A stretch of 64,000 nt of DNA from Roseibium marinum (GCF_002906165.1 NZ_PPCN01000010.1:205887-269886); one strand, 5' to 3'. Shown: positions 10,595-19,780, counted from the first letter of the stretch. Notes: generated by a model from the sequence alone, not told the origin. Numbers and translations: made by a program.

Positions 10595-11179
10595 TCAGTT
10601 GGTTGCGTCACTTTTGAGCGATTCCGCGTGGAACGTCACGGTCACTTCATCGCCGATATAAGGCACATACATGTCCATGCCGTAATCGGAACGCTTCAGA
10701 ACCGTGGAAACGGCGAAGCCGGCAGCTTCCTTTTTCGCCATCGGATGTTCGCCGAAGGTGGTGACGTCGACGATCAGTGTGGCCGGCTTGGTGATGTCCT
10801 TGATGGTCAGGTCGCCGGTTACTTCCAGCTGGTTTTCTCCGATCTCTTCGACTTTGGTGCTTTTGAAAGTGGCCTGCGGATATTTCCCGGCATCGAAGAA
10901 ATCGGCGCTGAGGAAATGTGCGTCGCGGTCTGCAAAGAAAGTGTCGAGGCTGTTGACGTCGATCGTGAACTCTACGGAAGAGTTGGCCGGTGTCTCCTTG
11001 TCGATCAGCAACGTGCCGTCCCAGTCGCCGAAGCGGCCCTCGGTGGTGGAGTAGCCAAGATGGTTATAGGAGAAGGCCAGGTTGGCATGCGACTTGTCGA
11101 AGTCGAAAGCGACCGGCTCGGCGGCGGCTGTGCCGGCCAGAAGAGACAGGGCAAGGGCGGAAGCTGCAATACGGATCAT
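10595..11179 (-). CDS. YceI-family periplasmic protein (second paralog)
   Basis: A 194-residue exported YceI protein and first gene of the three-gene operon. The signal peptide MIRIAASALALSLLAGTAAA is followed by EPVAFDFDKSHANLAFSYNHLGYS, the usual YceI opening. The domain continues through LTIKDITKPATLIVDV to the C-terminal FHAES strand. The ATG at 11179 has GAGG eight bases upstream; the in-frame TTG two codons earlier is less likely. It differs clearly in sequence from the second YceI at the operon end, so this is an old pair rather than a recent duplication. Confidence 0.9.
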   Translation of the reverse strand: MIRIAASALALSLLAGTAAAEPVAFDFDKSHANLAFSYNHLGYSTTEGRFGDWDGTLLIDKETPANSSVEFTIDVNSLDTFFADRDAHFLSADFFDAGKYPQATFKSTKVEEIGENQLEVTGDLTIKDITKPATLIVDVTTFGEHPMAKKEAAGFAVSTVLKRSDYGMDMYVPYIGDEVTVTFHAESLKSDATN

Positions 11180-11709
11180 GATCAAACCTCAATGGCGTTG
11201 TCTGGAGCGTTCGTTCATGAACGCTGTCATCCCTAGATAGACAAAATCGGCTTGAGTGCTATTTGACTGACTGTTCGCTATGGCTGAACAATGGCAGCAA
11301 GGCTGACCAAATTAAATAGGACGAATTATCGGTATAAATTTCAATGCCTTGGTGGTGTCATCGTCCTGGAATAGGTGGACGAATCGAAAACTGGCAACCA
11401 ATATTAGCCGGGAAACGGACACGTTCGCCAATCAACCGCCGGTTGGTGGTTTGTTTAAGTAAATGAAATCATGAGCAAAGTTTAGGTGTCATCAATTCAT
11501 CAAGAATTTCAGGCACCTGTTCTGCAACTTCCCAATAGATCAGCAGGCCTCCAATCGAAAAAGATTGGATGTCTGAAAGTTGATCGATCTAAAAGTGGTC
11601 GAGCATCTTGTCCAGGTTCAAATGAACCCGGACAAGATGCTCTGGAACGGCTGGCCGTCAGCCCCGGTATGCTCCAGACAACCGGTCTGGAGACACAGGA
11701 GAAATAAAC
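11180..11709. other. 530-bp intergenic region
   Basis: No gene is seen. It must hold the promoters of the divergent YceI operon and GDPD gene, within an AT-rich section at about 11250-11480. A long near-perfect palindrome at 11601-11642 is listed separately. The ribosome binding site of the GDPD gene (ACACAGGAGAAATAAAC) closes the region. Confidence 0.45.
11601..11642. repeat. 42-bp near-perfect palindrome
   Basis: GAGCATCTTGTCC (11601-11613) pairs with GGACAAGATGCTC (11630-11642), and inside it GGTTC pairs with GAACC around the loop AAAT, with one mismatch (A/C) in the whole 19-bp arm. It reads equally well from both strands and is not followed by T residues, so it resembles a REP-type palindromic unit more than a terminator. 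It is the only copy in this window. Confidence 0.65.
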
Positions 11710-12429
11710 ATGAAACAAGCGGTCATTGTGTGCCATCGGGGAGCCAGTCTGGTGGCTCCGGAGAACACCATAGCCTCCCTTGAGAAGGCGATAGATCTTG
11801 GTGCTGACGTGGTTGAACTTGACGTGCGGTCATCCAGGGACGGCATCCTCTACGTCATGCACGACGCGGTGGTGGACAGGACGACCAACGGAACCGGCAG
11901 GATCGCCGACATGAATTCGGCGGAAATCGATGCGCTGGATGCCGGAGGCTGGTTCGCGCCCGCGTTTGCCGGCGAGCGGGTTCCGCGCCTGGACGCCTTT
12001 CTGGATACCTGCCAAGGACGGATCGTGGCCTATGTCGAGATCAAGGAAGGCGATCCGGCCGAAATCCGCGACATGCTCGCGGTCCGTGGCATGCTCAACG
12101 ATGCCTGGACATTTTCGTTCGACCAGGCAATCCGGGCGGAAGCCCGTGCCAAGGTCCCCGACCTGAGGCGCCTGGTCTTGTATAAACATGTCGGCTCTGT
12201 AGACCGCGCCGTTGCCCAGGATGCGAAAATTCTGGAGTTTCATCCGGACAATCTCGAAATAGACCTGATAGCGAGCGCCAAGGAAGCCGGACTCATCACC
12301 CAGATGTTCTATGCCGGCAACGACCGGACCGTATTCGAAAAAGCGGTCCGCTGCGGTGTCGAACAGATGAACATCGATCACGTCGATGTCTTCCGGTCGG
12401 TGGAACGGGACCTGATGACACTGGTCTGA
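11710..12429 (+). CDS. Glycerophosphodiester phosphodiesterase
   Basis: A 239-residue TIM-barrel GDPD that hydrolyses glycerophosphodiesters to glycerol-3-phosphate and an alcohol. Motifs visible are the HRGAS active-site start (His9-Arg10), APENT (metal-ligand Glu), VELDVRSSRDGILYVMHD (the metal-binding Glu-x-Asp and the catalytic His-Asp) and DRTTNGTG. No signal peptide is present, so it is a cytosolic UgpQ-type enzyme. It begins after a strong ribosome binding site (AGGAG). It stands alone, so the substrate source is not indicated. Confidence 0.92.
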   Translation: MKQAVIVCHRGASLVAPENTIASLEKAIDLGADVVELDVRSSRDGILYVMHDAVVDRTTNGTGRIADMNSAEIDALDAGGWFAPAFAGERVPRLDAFLDTCQGRIVAYVEIKEGDPAEIRDMLAVRGMLNDAWTFSFDQAIRAEARAKVPDLRRLVLYKHVGSVDRAVAQDAKILEFHPDNLEIDLIASAKEAGLITQMFYAGNDRTVFEKAVRCGVEQMNIDHVDVFRSVERDLMTLV

Positions 12430-12785
12430 AGCGTTGCACCCCTCGACCGATGGCCTGCATCGGTCTGCGATGCGCTCCGTGCCAAACAGTCATAAATTGC
12501 GGTCAGACGGGGCCTTGCCAATTACGGTCGTATCGTCCGGACAAAATGCAGACCGGAAATTCCGACTGTGCGACTTCGGAACAGGGTTTATCCTGATTCA
12601 TGTCGTCAGCCGGTCCCTGTTGAAAAAATATTTTTGCTCAGACGGTTATATAGACTAAAATATTGAAATATTCATTGGGTATTACTAGTTTGAAAATACT
12701 AATAATTTTCACCTTGGAACTTCACCATAGGTTAAAGGCTATGCTGCTACGGTAAGAGCGAGTTTATTCACTAGGTAAATTTGCC
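12430..12785. other. Intergenic region upstream of the FecR gene
   Basis: No gene is seen. GACCGATG (12445-12452) and CATCGGTC (12458-12465) form an 8-bp hairpin just after the GDPD gene, without a T-run. From about 12610 to 12780 the sequence turns strongly AT-rich, unlike its surroundings, and probably carries the promoter of the FecR/CHASE2 pair. Confidence 0.45.
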
Positions 12786-13871
12786 ATGACTGTGCATGTG
12801 CTTGGTTGTCGTGCCAAACGGACGTTCCTCCACCTGAGCTTCGCGAATCCTGCCTTGGCGCTGGCGGGAGTTGTCCGTGTTTTTTCAATTCTCCTTTTGG
12901 TCTTTGCCGTTTTCGCCCCTGCGCATGCCGATGCGGAAGAGTGGGTCGTCAAGAGAGTTTCCGGAACGGCCTATTTTGTGGCGCCCGGGATCGATGCCTT
13001 TCGCGTCGGAAAAGGAATGGTTTTTCAAAAGGGCTATACACTTGGAACGCGTTCGGGGGCCCGGGTCCTTGTTGCCCGCGGCAATGAAAGCATCGCTGTG
13101 GGGCCGAACACGACTTTTGCAATTTCCCTCTATCGCAGCCAGGGGGCCAGAACGACGCTGTTACAGCGCAAAGGCACAATCGGCGTCGATGTCCAAAAAA
13201 GACAGCGCCCGCATTTCACTGTCGAAACTCCATTTTTTGCAGCTTTGGTCAAGGGTACGAAATTCGAAGTTCAAGTCGGCAACGGGCAGGCGAGGGTCTC
13301 GGTTGAACGCGGTATCGTCGCCGTGGAGGATTTTGCCTCCGGTGAAAGGACCGACCTGAAGGCAGGCCAATATGCCGCCAGTGCGCCCTCGACCAAGATC
13401 GGCCTTTCGGTCGGCGGAAGGACCAAACCGTCAGTACGGCCAGGGACAAGTCGCCCACCCGCTTTTGAAACACCACCGGTGGAAAACGTGCCATCCGCGA
13501 CGACTTCCCCAAACACCGGCAACGGCCAATCGGATGACAAAGGAAATTCCAGCGGCAACGGCAACAGCAATGCCGGAGGCAACGGTAAGAGCAACGCCGG
13601 AGGTAACGGCAACAACAATGCCGGTGGTAACGGCAATGGGAATGCCGGTGGCAACGGCGACAGCAATGCCGGCGGTAACGACAATGGGAATGCCGGTGGC
13701 AACGGCAACAGCAATGCCGGCGGTAACGGCAATGGAAATGCCGGTGGCAACGGCAACAGCAATGCCGGCGGTAACGGCAATGGAAATGCCGGTGGCAACG
13801 GCAACAGCAACACCGGAGGCAACGGCAACAGCAACGCCGGCGGAAATGGCAACGGGAACAGCAAAAAGTAA
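12786..13871 (+). CDS. Secreted FecR-domain protein with C-terminal Gly/Asn octapeptide repeats
   Basis: A 361-residue exported protein. Residues about 27-50 are a hydrophobic signal segment ending AHADA. Residues about 55-195 form a FecR domain (KRVSGTAYFV, GKGMVFQKGYTLGTRSGARV, VETPFFAALVKGTKFEVQV, GIVAVED). A Pro/Thr linker (205-245) precedes a low-complexity tail of about 12 octapeptides of the form NAGGNGNS/NAGGNGNG (261-356), ending SKK. This is not the TonB-sigma-factor FecR; no sigma factor or receptor is nearby. FecR-domain proteins of this kind often neighbour CHASE2 proteins, as here, so a surface or periplasmic signalling partner is the likeliest role (inference). No function is known for the repeat tail. 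Confidence 0.8.
   Translation: MTVHVLGCRAKRTFLHLSFANPALALAGVVRVFSILLLVFAVFAPAHADAEEWVVKRVSGTAYFVAPGIDAFRVGKGMVFQKGYTLGTRSGARVLVARGNESIAVGPNTTFAISLYRSQGARTTLLQRKGTIGVDVQKRQRPHFTVETPFFAALVKGTKFEVQVGNGQARVSVERGIVAVEDFASGERTDLKAGQYAASAPSTKIGLSVGGRTKPSVRPGTSRPPAFETPPVENVPSATTSPNTGNGQSDDKGNSSGNGNSNAGGNGKSNAGGNGNNNAGGNGNGNAGGNGDSNAGGNDNGNAGGNGNSNAGGNGNGNAGGNGNSNAGGNGNGNAGGNGNSNTGGNGNSNAGGNGNGNSKK
13566..13853 (+). repeat. Twelve tandem 24-bp coding repeats
   Basis: About twelve units of 24 bases encode NAGGNGNS or NAGGNGNG. Alternation of the last residue gives a 48-bp higher-order period in the middle of the array. Units differ by a few third-position changes, so the array is moderately diverged, though neighbouring 48-bp blocks around 13700-13800 are nearly identical. 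Such arrays change length by slippage. Confidence 0.85.
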
Positions 13872-13950
13872 ATTGGTCTGAGCGGGGCTGGTCTGCGGAA
13901 ATGACCGCTCCGGTCTACGGTATTCTTCAGAACATTCCGCGTTCAGTTGA

Positions 13951-16821
13951 ATGCGGTCAAGATGCTCTGACACCACAAAATCTTTCAACACCCAGACCTT
14001 CATTCATTCCGGTTGGAGGTCTGTTGAACTGGAAAACGAACGCGGGCGGGCAGGGGTGCAAACCTGGCAGGGTGATTATAGAAAGCGTTTCCTTTACGCG
14101 TTTGTGGCCGTGATCTGTACGATTGCGGCGGTCGGGATCTTGCGCCTTGCAGGCGTGGGAAACGTCTTCGACCGCTTCTTGTGGGAAGTCAGGTTTCAGT
14201 TCGATCATCGGCCCGTTTCGGGAGATATCGTCATCGTCGACATCGACGCGAGGAGCCTGGACGAACTCGGTGTCTGGCCTCTGCCTCGCAGGATATTCGC
14301 ACAGTTGACGGATCGGCTGATCGCGGAGGGCGCGCAGGAGATCCTCTTTGACGTGGACTTCAGCGGCACTTCGTCCAGCGAGGATGATCGGCTCCTGGCT
14401 GAAGCCTTCGAAAGAGCGGGCAATGTCAGTCTTGCGGTGTTCCGTCAGGCCGCGGCTTTCAACGGGGCTTTCGGCGAAATCGTCAATCAGCCGATTGAAA
14501 TGCTTCTGGAAAACGCCTGGCCGGTCGTTGTCATGGTTCCCATGGAAAGCGACGGCCGGATATGGAACTCCCTCTACGGTTACGACATAGCCGGCATGTC
14601 CGAAATCTCCGCGGCGGCGTTTCTGGGTGATCATACGGGACAGACCGGGGGAACCTTCGGCCTCGATTACAGCATCGCACCTGACGAACTGCAGCGTCTC
14701 TCCCTGATTGACGTCCTGAACGGCACGGCGTCAACCGGCAGGCTGTTCGGCAAAAAGGTCATCATCGGCGCGAGCGCGCAGGAACTCAGGGATCTCTTTG
14801 CCGTCCCCGTTTACGGTGTGCTTCCAGGCAGTGTGATCCAGGCACTCGGAGCCGAGACCTTGATGCAGAACAGAGCCCTGGCGGTTGACGGGCAATTCGT
14901 CACGAGCCTGGTCGCGCTGACCGTCTTGTTTCTGCTGATGCTTACGAGAATTGAGGGGTGGAGCATCAAGATCCTGATCCTGATGCTGACTGCCATAGCG
15001 TTGGAGCTGGTCGCATTCCAGTTTCAAAAGTCCTTTCCGGTTCTTGTTCAATCCGCGAGCGCGCATTTCATACTCTTCTTTGCCGCGTTGATTGTCGTGT
15101 TCCGCGAACTCGGCTTCCACAAGCTGGGGTCTCACCTTGCGGGAGTCGGCCGGCGTAACAGCGAACGGATGCTTGGACAGGTTTTTGACGACAGTTTCGA
15201 TGCGATCATCGTTCTCCGTGCGGACGGACGGATAACCGCCGCGAACCGGACGGCCCGGTCGCTCTTCCCAGCCGAAACACTCGTCGGCACCGCGGCCCGA
15301 AGGGTGCTGCCGCAGGAGCTGGCGGACGCGGCGCTGGCGGTTTTCGGAAATCGGTCTTTCGGCATGCCGGTGTCCACGACACTGTATGCAGCCAGGGAGA
15401 ACGGCAAACGTCAATTCATCGAATATGTCGTGACCCGGTCGGAAAAGACAGTCGTCACGGAGGGTCGCCGAAGCGAGACCCAGATGCTTGCCTGCCTGAC
15501 ATGCCGTGATGTCACGGAGGAACGCGAGTCGGCCGAAAAACTGAAATATCTTGCCCGGTTCGAACCGATCACGGGCCTTTTGAATCGGAACGGTTTCGAA
15601 GAGGAACTTGAAAGCAGGGTCCAGGCTGCGCTGCAAGGCGGACATAACCTGTGTCTGGTCCAGTTCGCCATTGCCAATCTGGATCAGATCATGGCCTCGC
15701 TTGGATTTGCCTATGGGGATCGCGTCCGTCAGGCGGTTGCGTCCCGTCTGAAGAATCATGCCGCTCATGAAATGACATGGTCGGCTATCTCAACAGACGT
15801 ATTTGCCGGAGTGGCCGCGTGTGAACCGGGCGAGGACCAGATTCAGGAACTGATCGAGACCGTGCGCAGCGCGGTCGGCGCGATGCTGACGATTGAAGGC
15901 GCAAGGATCACGGTTCGGCTCAAATTCGGCTATGTGCTCTCTGACGGGCGAACTTCGCCGGACAGACTTCTCAAAAATGCGGGGAACGCTCTTGCCAAGG
16001 TGCGCCGTGAAGGCAGCTCCTCGGTACTGGCTTTCCGGCCGGAACTCGATGAGACGCTTCTGCGGCGGTGTACGCTGGAGACGGAACTGCTCAAGGCAAT
16101 TGTCCGCGATGAGTTGCAGGTGTACTACCAGCCACTCTTGAACCTGGCTGACAGGACCGTCTTCGGCGCTGAAGCACTCCTGCGATGGGATCACCCGAGG
16201 TTGGGGCCGGTTTCACCGGCGGAATTTATCCCGATTGCGGAGGAAAACGGATATATCCTCGAGCTTGGGGCGTGGGTCTTGAACCGGGCCATGAAAGAGG
16301 CTTCTTCCTGGAACCGGCCACTCGACCTTTCGGTCAATATTTCAGCCGTACAGATCAGTCAGGGCAACCTCGTTGCAACGGTCTCTGAGGCTCTGGAGCG
16401 TGCAAGATTTCCTGCCGAGCGGCTCGATCTTGAGGTCACGGAATCCCTGTTCATCGACGAAAACCTCGATCTGAAATTCTGCATGGAAGAATTGAGGGCA
16501 CTTGGCTGCAGCTTTTCTCTGGATGATTTTGGTACCGGATATTCCTCGCTGGGCTACATACCGAAATATCCGTTTTCGAGGATCAAGCTGGACCGGTCTT
16601 TCGTTACGCCGACCATGGCGAGCAAGCAGGATACTGCTGTGATCGAGGCTGTGCTCAATCTCGCCAGGGGATATGGCCTGTCGGTTATCGCCGAGGGGAT
16701 CGAAACCCCTGACCAGGCCGGCAAGCTTCTCGAGCTTGGCTGTCCGCTGGGTCAGGGATATCTCTTCGGCCGCCCGATGGATGCAGCCAGTTTTTCGGCG
16801 CTGCTCAAGAACGCTGCCTGA
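13951..16821 (+). CDS. CHASE2-PAS-GGDEF-EAL membrane protein, probable c-di-GMP phosphodiesterase
   Basis: A 956-residue inner-membrane signalling protein. One N-terminal helix (about 46-68) precedes an extracytoplasmic CHASE2 sensor domain (about 75-310). Two or three helices (about 315-385) follow, then a PAS domain (about 405-500), a GGDEF domain (about 535-690) and an EAL domain (about 705-950). The EAL domain looks active: EALLRWDHP, DLEVTES, DDFGTGYSSLGY and KLDRSFV are all present. In the GGDEF domain the signature is lost (ISTDVFAG where GGDEF should be), so cyclase activity is unlikely. The start is uncertain; the ATG at 13951 is the first in-frame candidate. It follows the FecR gene by 79 bases and is probably co-transcribed. 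Confidence 0.88.
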   Translation: MRSRCSDTTKSFNTQTFIHSGWRSVELENERGRAGVQTWQGDYRKRFLYAFVAVICTIAAVGILRLAGVGNVFDRFLWEVRFQFDHRPVSGDIVIVDIDARSLDELGVWPLPRRIFAQLTDRLIAEGAQEILFDVDFSGTSSSEDDRLLAEAFERAGNVSLAVFRQAAAFNGAFGEIVNQPIEMLLENAWPVVVMVPMESDGRIWNSLYGYDIAGMSEISAAAFLGDHTGQTGGTFGLDYSIAPDELQRLSLIDVLNGTASTGRLFGKKVIIGASAQELRDLFAVPVYGVLPGSVIQALGAETLMQNRALAVDGQFVTSLVALTVLFLLMLTRIEGWSIKILILMLTAIALELVAFQFQKSFPVLVQSASAHFILFFAALIVVFRELGFHKLGSHLAGVGRRNSERMLGQVFDDSFDAIIVLRADGRITAANRTARSLFPAETLVGTAARRVLPQELADAALAVFGNRSFGMPVSTTLYAARENGKRQFIEYVVTRSEKTVVTEGRRSETQMLACLTCRDVTEERESAEKLKYLARFEPITGLLNRNGFEEELESRVQAALQGGHNLCLVQFAIANLDQIMASLGFAYGDRVRQAVASRLKNHAAHEMTWSAISTDVFAGVAACEPGEDQIQELIETVRSAVGAMLTIEGARITVRLKFGYVLSDGRTSPDRLLKNAGNALAKVRREGSSSVLAFRPELDETLLRRCTLETELLKAIVRDELQVYYQPLLNLADRTVFGAEALLRWDHPRLGPVSPAEFIPIAEENGYILELGAWVLNRAMKEASSWNRPLDLSVNISAVQISQGNLVATVSEALERARFPAERLDLEVTESLFIDENLDLKFCMEELRALGCSFSLDDFGTGYSSLGYIPKYPFSRIKLDRSFVTPTMASKQDTAVIEAVLNLARGYGLSVIAEGIETPDQAGKLLELGCPLGQGYLFGRPMDAASFSALLKNAA

Positions 16822-16828
16822 GACCTGT

Positions 16829-18286
16829 TTACCTGCCCAGGCCGCCGATGCAACTATATTTGACGTTCAGATAGTCGTCGAGACCGTATTTGGAACCCTC
16901 GTTTCCAACGCCGCTGTCCTTGAAACCGCCGAAGGGTGCGACCTCGGTCGTGATGACCCCTTCATTGACGCCGACAAGGCCGTATTGCAGCGCCTCCATC
17001 ATCCGGAAACTGCGGCCCAGATCCTTGGTGTAAAAGTAGCAGGCAAGTCCGAATTCCGTGTCGTTCGCAAGTTCGATGGCTTCTTCCTCGGTTTCGAACC
17101 TGAACAGCGCCGCGAGCGGGCCGAAGGTCTCTTCACGGGCGACCTTCATATCCTTGCTGGCCCCGGTGATCAGTGTCGGCTCGAAGAATGTGCCCGGACC
17201 GTTTGAGGGATGGCCGCCGGTCACCAGAACGCCGCCCTTGGAGAGCGCGTCCTGAACGTGCTCGGCGACTTTCTTCACGGCGGCCTCGTTGATCAGCGGG
17301 CCTTGCGTAACGCCTTTTTCCAGACCGTTGCCGACTTTCAACTGCTCCGCCATCGCGGTTTTCAGCTTCTCGGCGAATACATCGTAGATGCCCGCCTGGA
17401 CATAAATCCGGTTGGCGCAGACGCAGGTCTGGCCGGAATTTCGGAACTTGCTGGCAATCGCGCCTTCCACCGCTCGGTCGAGATCCGCGTCGTCGAAGAC
17501 GATGAACGGTGCATTGCCGCCCAGCTCCATGGAAATCTTCTTCATGTTCCTGCCGGCGTTTCCGGCCAGCAATTTACCGACGCGGGTGGACCCGGTGAAG
17601 GTGATTTTGCGCAAGGCCGGGTTCTCGCACATCTCCTCGCCGATGGCCGGGGCATCGCCGGTAATGATGTTGATGACGCCTTTGGGGAGACCGGATTTTT
17701 CGGCCATCACACCGTAGACCAGCGCGGAGTAGGGCGTGAACTCGGCCGGCTTCATCACCATGGTGCATCCGGCGGCAAGCGCCGCGCCGAGCTTGCGGGC
17801 GATCATCGAGTTGGGAAAGTTCCACGGCGTGATGGAGCCCGCGACGCCAACGGGCTCCTTGGTGACCAGAATGCGCCGGTCGGCCCAGGGCGAGGGGATC
17901 GTGTCGCCGTAGATGCGCCTGCCTTCCTCGGCGAGGAAGCGGATGTATTTGACGCCAAGCGCGATCTCGCCCTTTGCCTCGGCGAGGGGTTTGCCCATCT
18001 CCGTTGTCAGAATGACCGCGAGATCGTCGATCTGGTCCATGATGGCGTCGCACAGATTGTGCATGTGTCCGGCGCGGGCTTCGGCGGTCAGAGCCTTCCA
18101 GCCCGGCAGAGCGGCGTCTGCAGCCGCGATCGCTCGCGCGGTTTCAGCGCGTCCGCACATGGGTACGGATCCGATCTTTTCACCGGTTGCCGGATTGACC
18201 ACTTCGATCGTTTCGCCGCTATCGGCATCCAGCCAGGTACCGTCGATAAAAACCTGTTGTTTCAACAGCGAAGTATTCAATGACAT
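16829..18286 (-). CDS. gabD: NAD(P)-dependent succinate-semialdehyde dehydrogenase
   Basis: A 485-residue aldehyde dehydrogenase of the GabD type, oxidising succinate semialdehyde to succinate, for example at the end of GABA catabolism. Visible are the conserved ITPWNFP (153-158), the catalytic base in MELGGNAPF (Glu254) and the nucleophile in GQTCVCANR (Cys288; the adjacent Cys290 gives the CxC typical of GabD). The C-terminal GVNEGVITTEVAPFGGFKDSG motif is also typical of succinate-semialdehyde enzymes. It is convergent with the EAL protein, with seven bases between the stop codons. No gabT or transporter is adjacent. Confidence 0.92.
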   Translation of the reverse strand: MSLNTSLLKQQVFIDGTWLDADSGETIEVVNPATGEKIGSVPMCGRAETARAIAAADAALPGWKALTAEARAGHMHNLCDAIMDQIDDLAVILTTEMGKPLAEAKGEIALGVKYIRFLAEEGRRIYGDTIPSPWADRRILVTKEPVGVAGSITPWNFPNSMIARKLGAALAAGCTMVMKPAEFTPYSALVYGVMAEKSGLPKGVINIITGDAPAIGEEMCENPALRKITFTGSTRVGKLLAGNAGRNMKKISMELGGNAPFIVFDDADLDRAVEGAIASKFRNSGQTCVCANRIYVQAGIYDVFAEKLKTAMAEQLKVGNGLEKGVTQGPLINEAAVKKVAEHVQDALSKGGVLVTGGHPSNGPGTFFEPTLITGASKDMKVAREETFGPLAALFRFETEEEAIELANDTEFGLACYFYTKDLGRSFRMMEALQYGLVGVNEGVITTEVAPFGGFKDSGVGNEGSKYGLDDYLNVKYSCIGGLGR

Positions 18287-18501
18287 GGGAGGCTCCCCGA
18301 AGATTGGGATGAGGTGGAGGGCAGATTGCTGATCTGAATAGCTGCCTTAGAGATAGAGGGCGAGCGCGGGCTCATGCAAGTGCTTTCTAGTTGAAAGAAG
18401 GCGCGCCGAGATCGTAGCAAAGGCAATTTGCAGGAAGCAGGAATGCGAGGTGGGGGAGCGCCATCCGTAGTCGCCTGATTTGGAGCAGATGGCCTTCTCC
18501 G

Positions 18502-18909
18502 TCAGTTTGTAGGTCGGCCGTCGAAGCGTGCCTGAGCCGTCTCTATTTCGGCCTTGCGCTGCCTGCTCCAGGTGGCCAGTGAAGCAACTTGCTCCGCGAA
18601 GGAACGGCCTAGCTCCGTCAGTTCGTAAGTTACACTCGGAGGAACGGTCGGCTCGACATGACGCAGAACGTGTCCGTCGCGCTCCAGGCGGCGTAGCGTC
18701 AAGGTCATCATTCTCTGCGAGACGCCGACCAGCGCACGCTCCAGCTCCCGATACCGCCGGGGGCCTGCGGACAGTTCAGCAAGCGCCATCACCGTCCACT
18801 GTTCGCCCAGCCGGTCAAGCGCAAGGCGTATTCCGCAGTCCTCGTGATCCGGCGAGCCGCAAGGTTCTATCGCGGCTTTCCCGCGAACATCGGTGTGCGT
18901 AGCGGACAA
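18502..18909 (-). CDS. HxlR-family winged-helix transcriptional regulator
   Basis: A 135-residue regulator. The HxlR domain runs about 20-115: CGIRLALDRLGEQWTVMAL, FxELxxxLxGVSxRMxTxxLRxLExDG-like ELERALVGVSQRMMTLTLRRL, and the wing TVPPSVTYELTELG. The family Cys is present (DCGIRLALD). Many HxlR regulators respond to quinones, aldehydes or oxidants through this Cys. It is divergent, with a 70-base gap, from an NmrA-like reductase, a frequent regulator-target arrangement, so it probably controls that gene and itself. Confidence 0.9.
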   Translation of the reverse strand: MSATHTDVRGKAAIEPCGSPDHEDCGIRLALDRLGEQWTVMALAELSAGPRRYRELERALVGVSQRMMTLTLRRLERDGHVLRHVEPTVPPSVTYELTELGRSFAEQVASLATWSRQRKAEIETAQARFDGRPTN

Positions 18910-18979
18910 GATTGTGCCTCCTTATGTGTCTGACCGAAACGTCCTAAACCATGCCGGAACCTAACGGAAAGGGACGTCC

Positions 18980-19780
18980 ATGATTTTGATAACCGGCGCA
19001 TCGGGCCAGCTTGCATCACTTGTAGCACAAAGAACGAAGGAGGCCGGGCTTCCGGTTGAAACAGCCAGCCGCTCGCGAGTTGCTGACCGTGTGATGGATT
19101 TCGATCACACGGAGACGCTGGACTTCTCAGGCATCTCAACTCTGTTCCTTCTCTCCGCCGGCTATGCAGAAGATGACATTGTCATACGCAGGCACGGAGC
19201 GGTTCTAACAGAGGCACGCCGACAAGGCGTTACATATGTTGTTTACACAAGCCTGTCGGCGGCCAGCGATCATCTGGGTTTTGCGCTCGCGCATCGCTGG
19301 ACTGAGCGCGCCTTGATCGAAAGCGGTCTCGGGTGGACGATCCTTCGTAACGGGCTTTATGCGGAGTTAATCGGTACACTTGCCGCGCCGCGCCAAGGGC
19401 GGATCACGGTGCCATTCGGCACCGCTGCGATATCCGCAGTAGCGAGAGCCGACCTGGCCGACGCGGCGTTCGAAGTCCTTCAAAATCCGAAGGCTCACGC
19501 GGGGCTCACCTATGAGCTTTCCGGCGTCACGCCATTTTCCGTACCTCATCTGGCACAGCGGCTTGCAGTTGCCTATGAACCGACAAGTCTTGCGGCCGAG
19601 CGTGAGCGGCTATCCACCGTGCCACTATTGCCATTCCAGGCCCCGATGCTCTTATCGATCTCGTCGGCCGCTATGGCAGGCTTCCTGAAGTCTGATGTTA
19701 GCGATCTTCTGAAACTCGTGCCGCAACCACGCGACGCTCTAACGGTCGCCTACGACACAGCACAGGTAGCAAACGGATGA
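18980..19780 (+). CDS. NmrA-like NAD(P)-binding protein, QorB-like quinone reductase
   Basis: A 266-residue atypical short-chain fold. The Rossmann motif TGASGQLA lies at the very start (MILITGASGQLASLVAQ), as in the NmrA/QorB group, whose members reduce quinones with NADPH or sense the NADP pool. Later family segments are TYVVYTSLSAASDHLGFALAHRWTE, in which ALAH replaces the usual Y-x-x-x-K, and WTILRNGLYAELI. Divergence from the HxlR gene suggests induction by quinones or related electrophiles. The exact reaction is not proven. Confidence 0.85.
   Translation: MILITGASGQLASLVAQRTKEAGLPVETASRSRVADRVMDFDHTETLDFSGISTLFLLSAGYAEDDIVIRRHGAVLTEARRQGVTYVVYTSLSAASDHLGFALAHRWTERALIESGLGWTILRNGLYAELIGTLAAPRQGRITVPFGTAAISAVARADLADAAFEVLQNPKAHAGLTYELSGVTPFSVPHLAQRLAVAYEPTSLAAERERLSTVPLLPFQAPMLLSISSAAMAGFLKSDVSDLLKLVPQPRDALTVAYDTAQVANG

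Noticed and set aside
13566..13853. Tandem repeats as a CRISPR array
   Set aside because: Units are contiguous 24-mers in frame with the coding sequence, without unique spacers or cas genes.
13271..13864. Leu/Pro repeat protein on the minus strand across the FecR gene
   Set aside because: It is only the antisense reading of the Gly/Asn repeat and lacks a start context.
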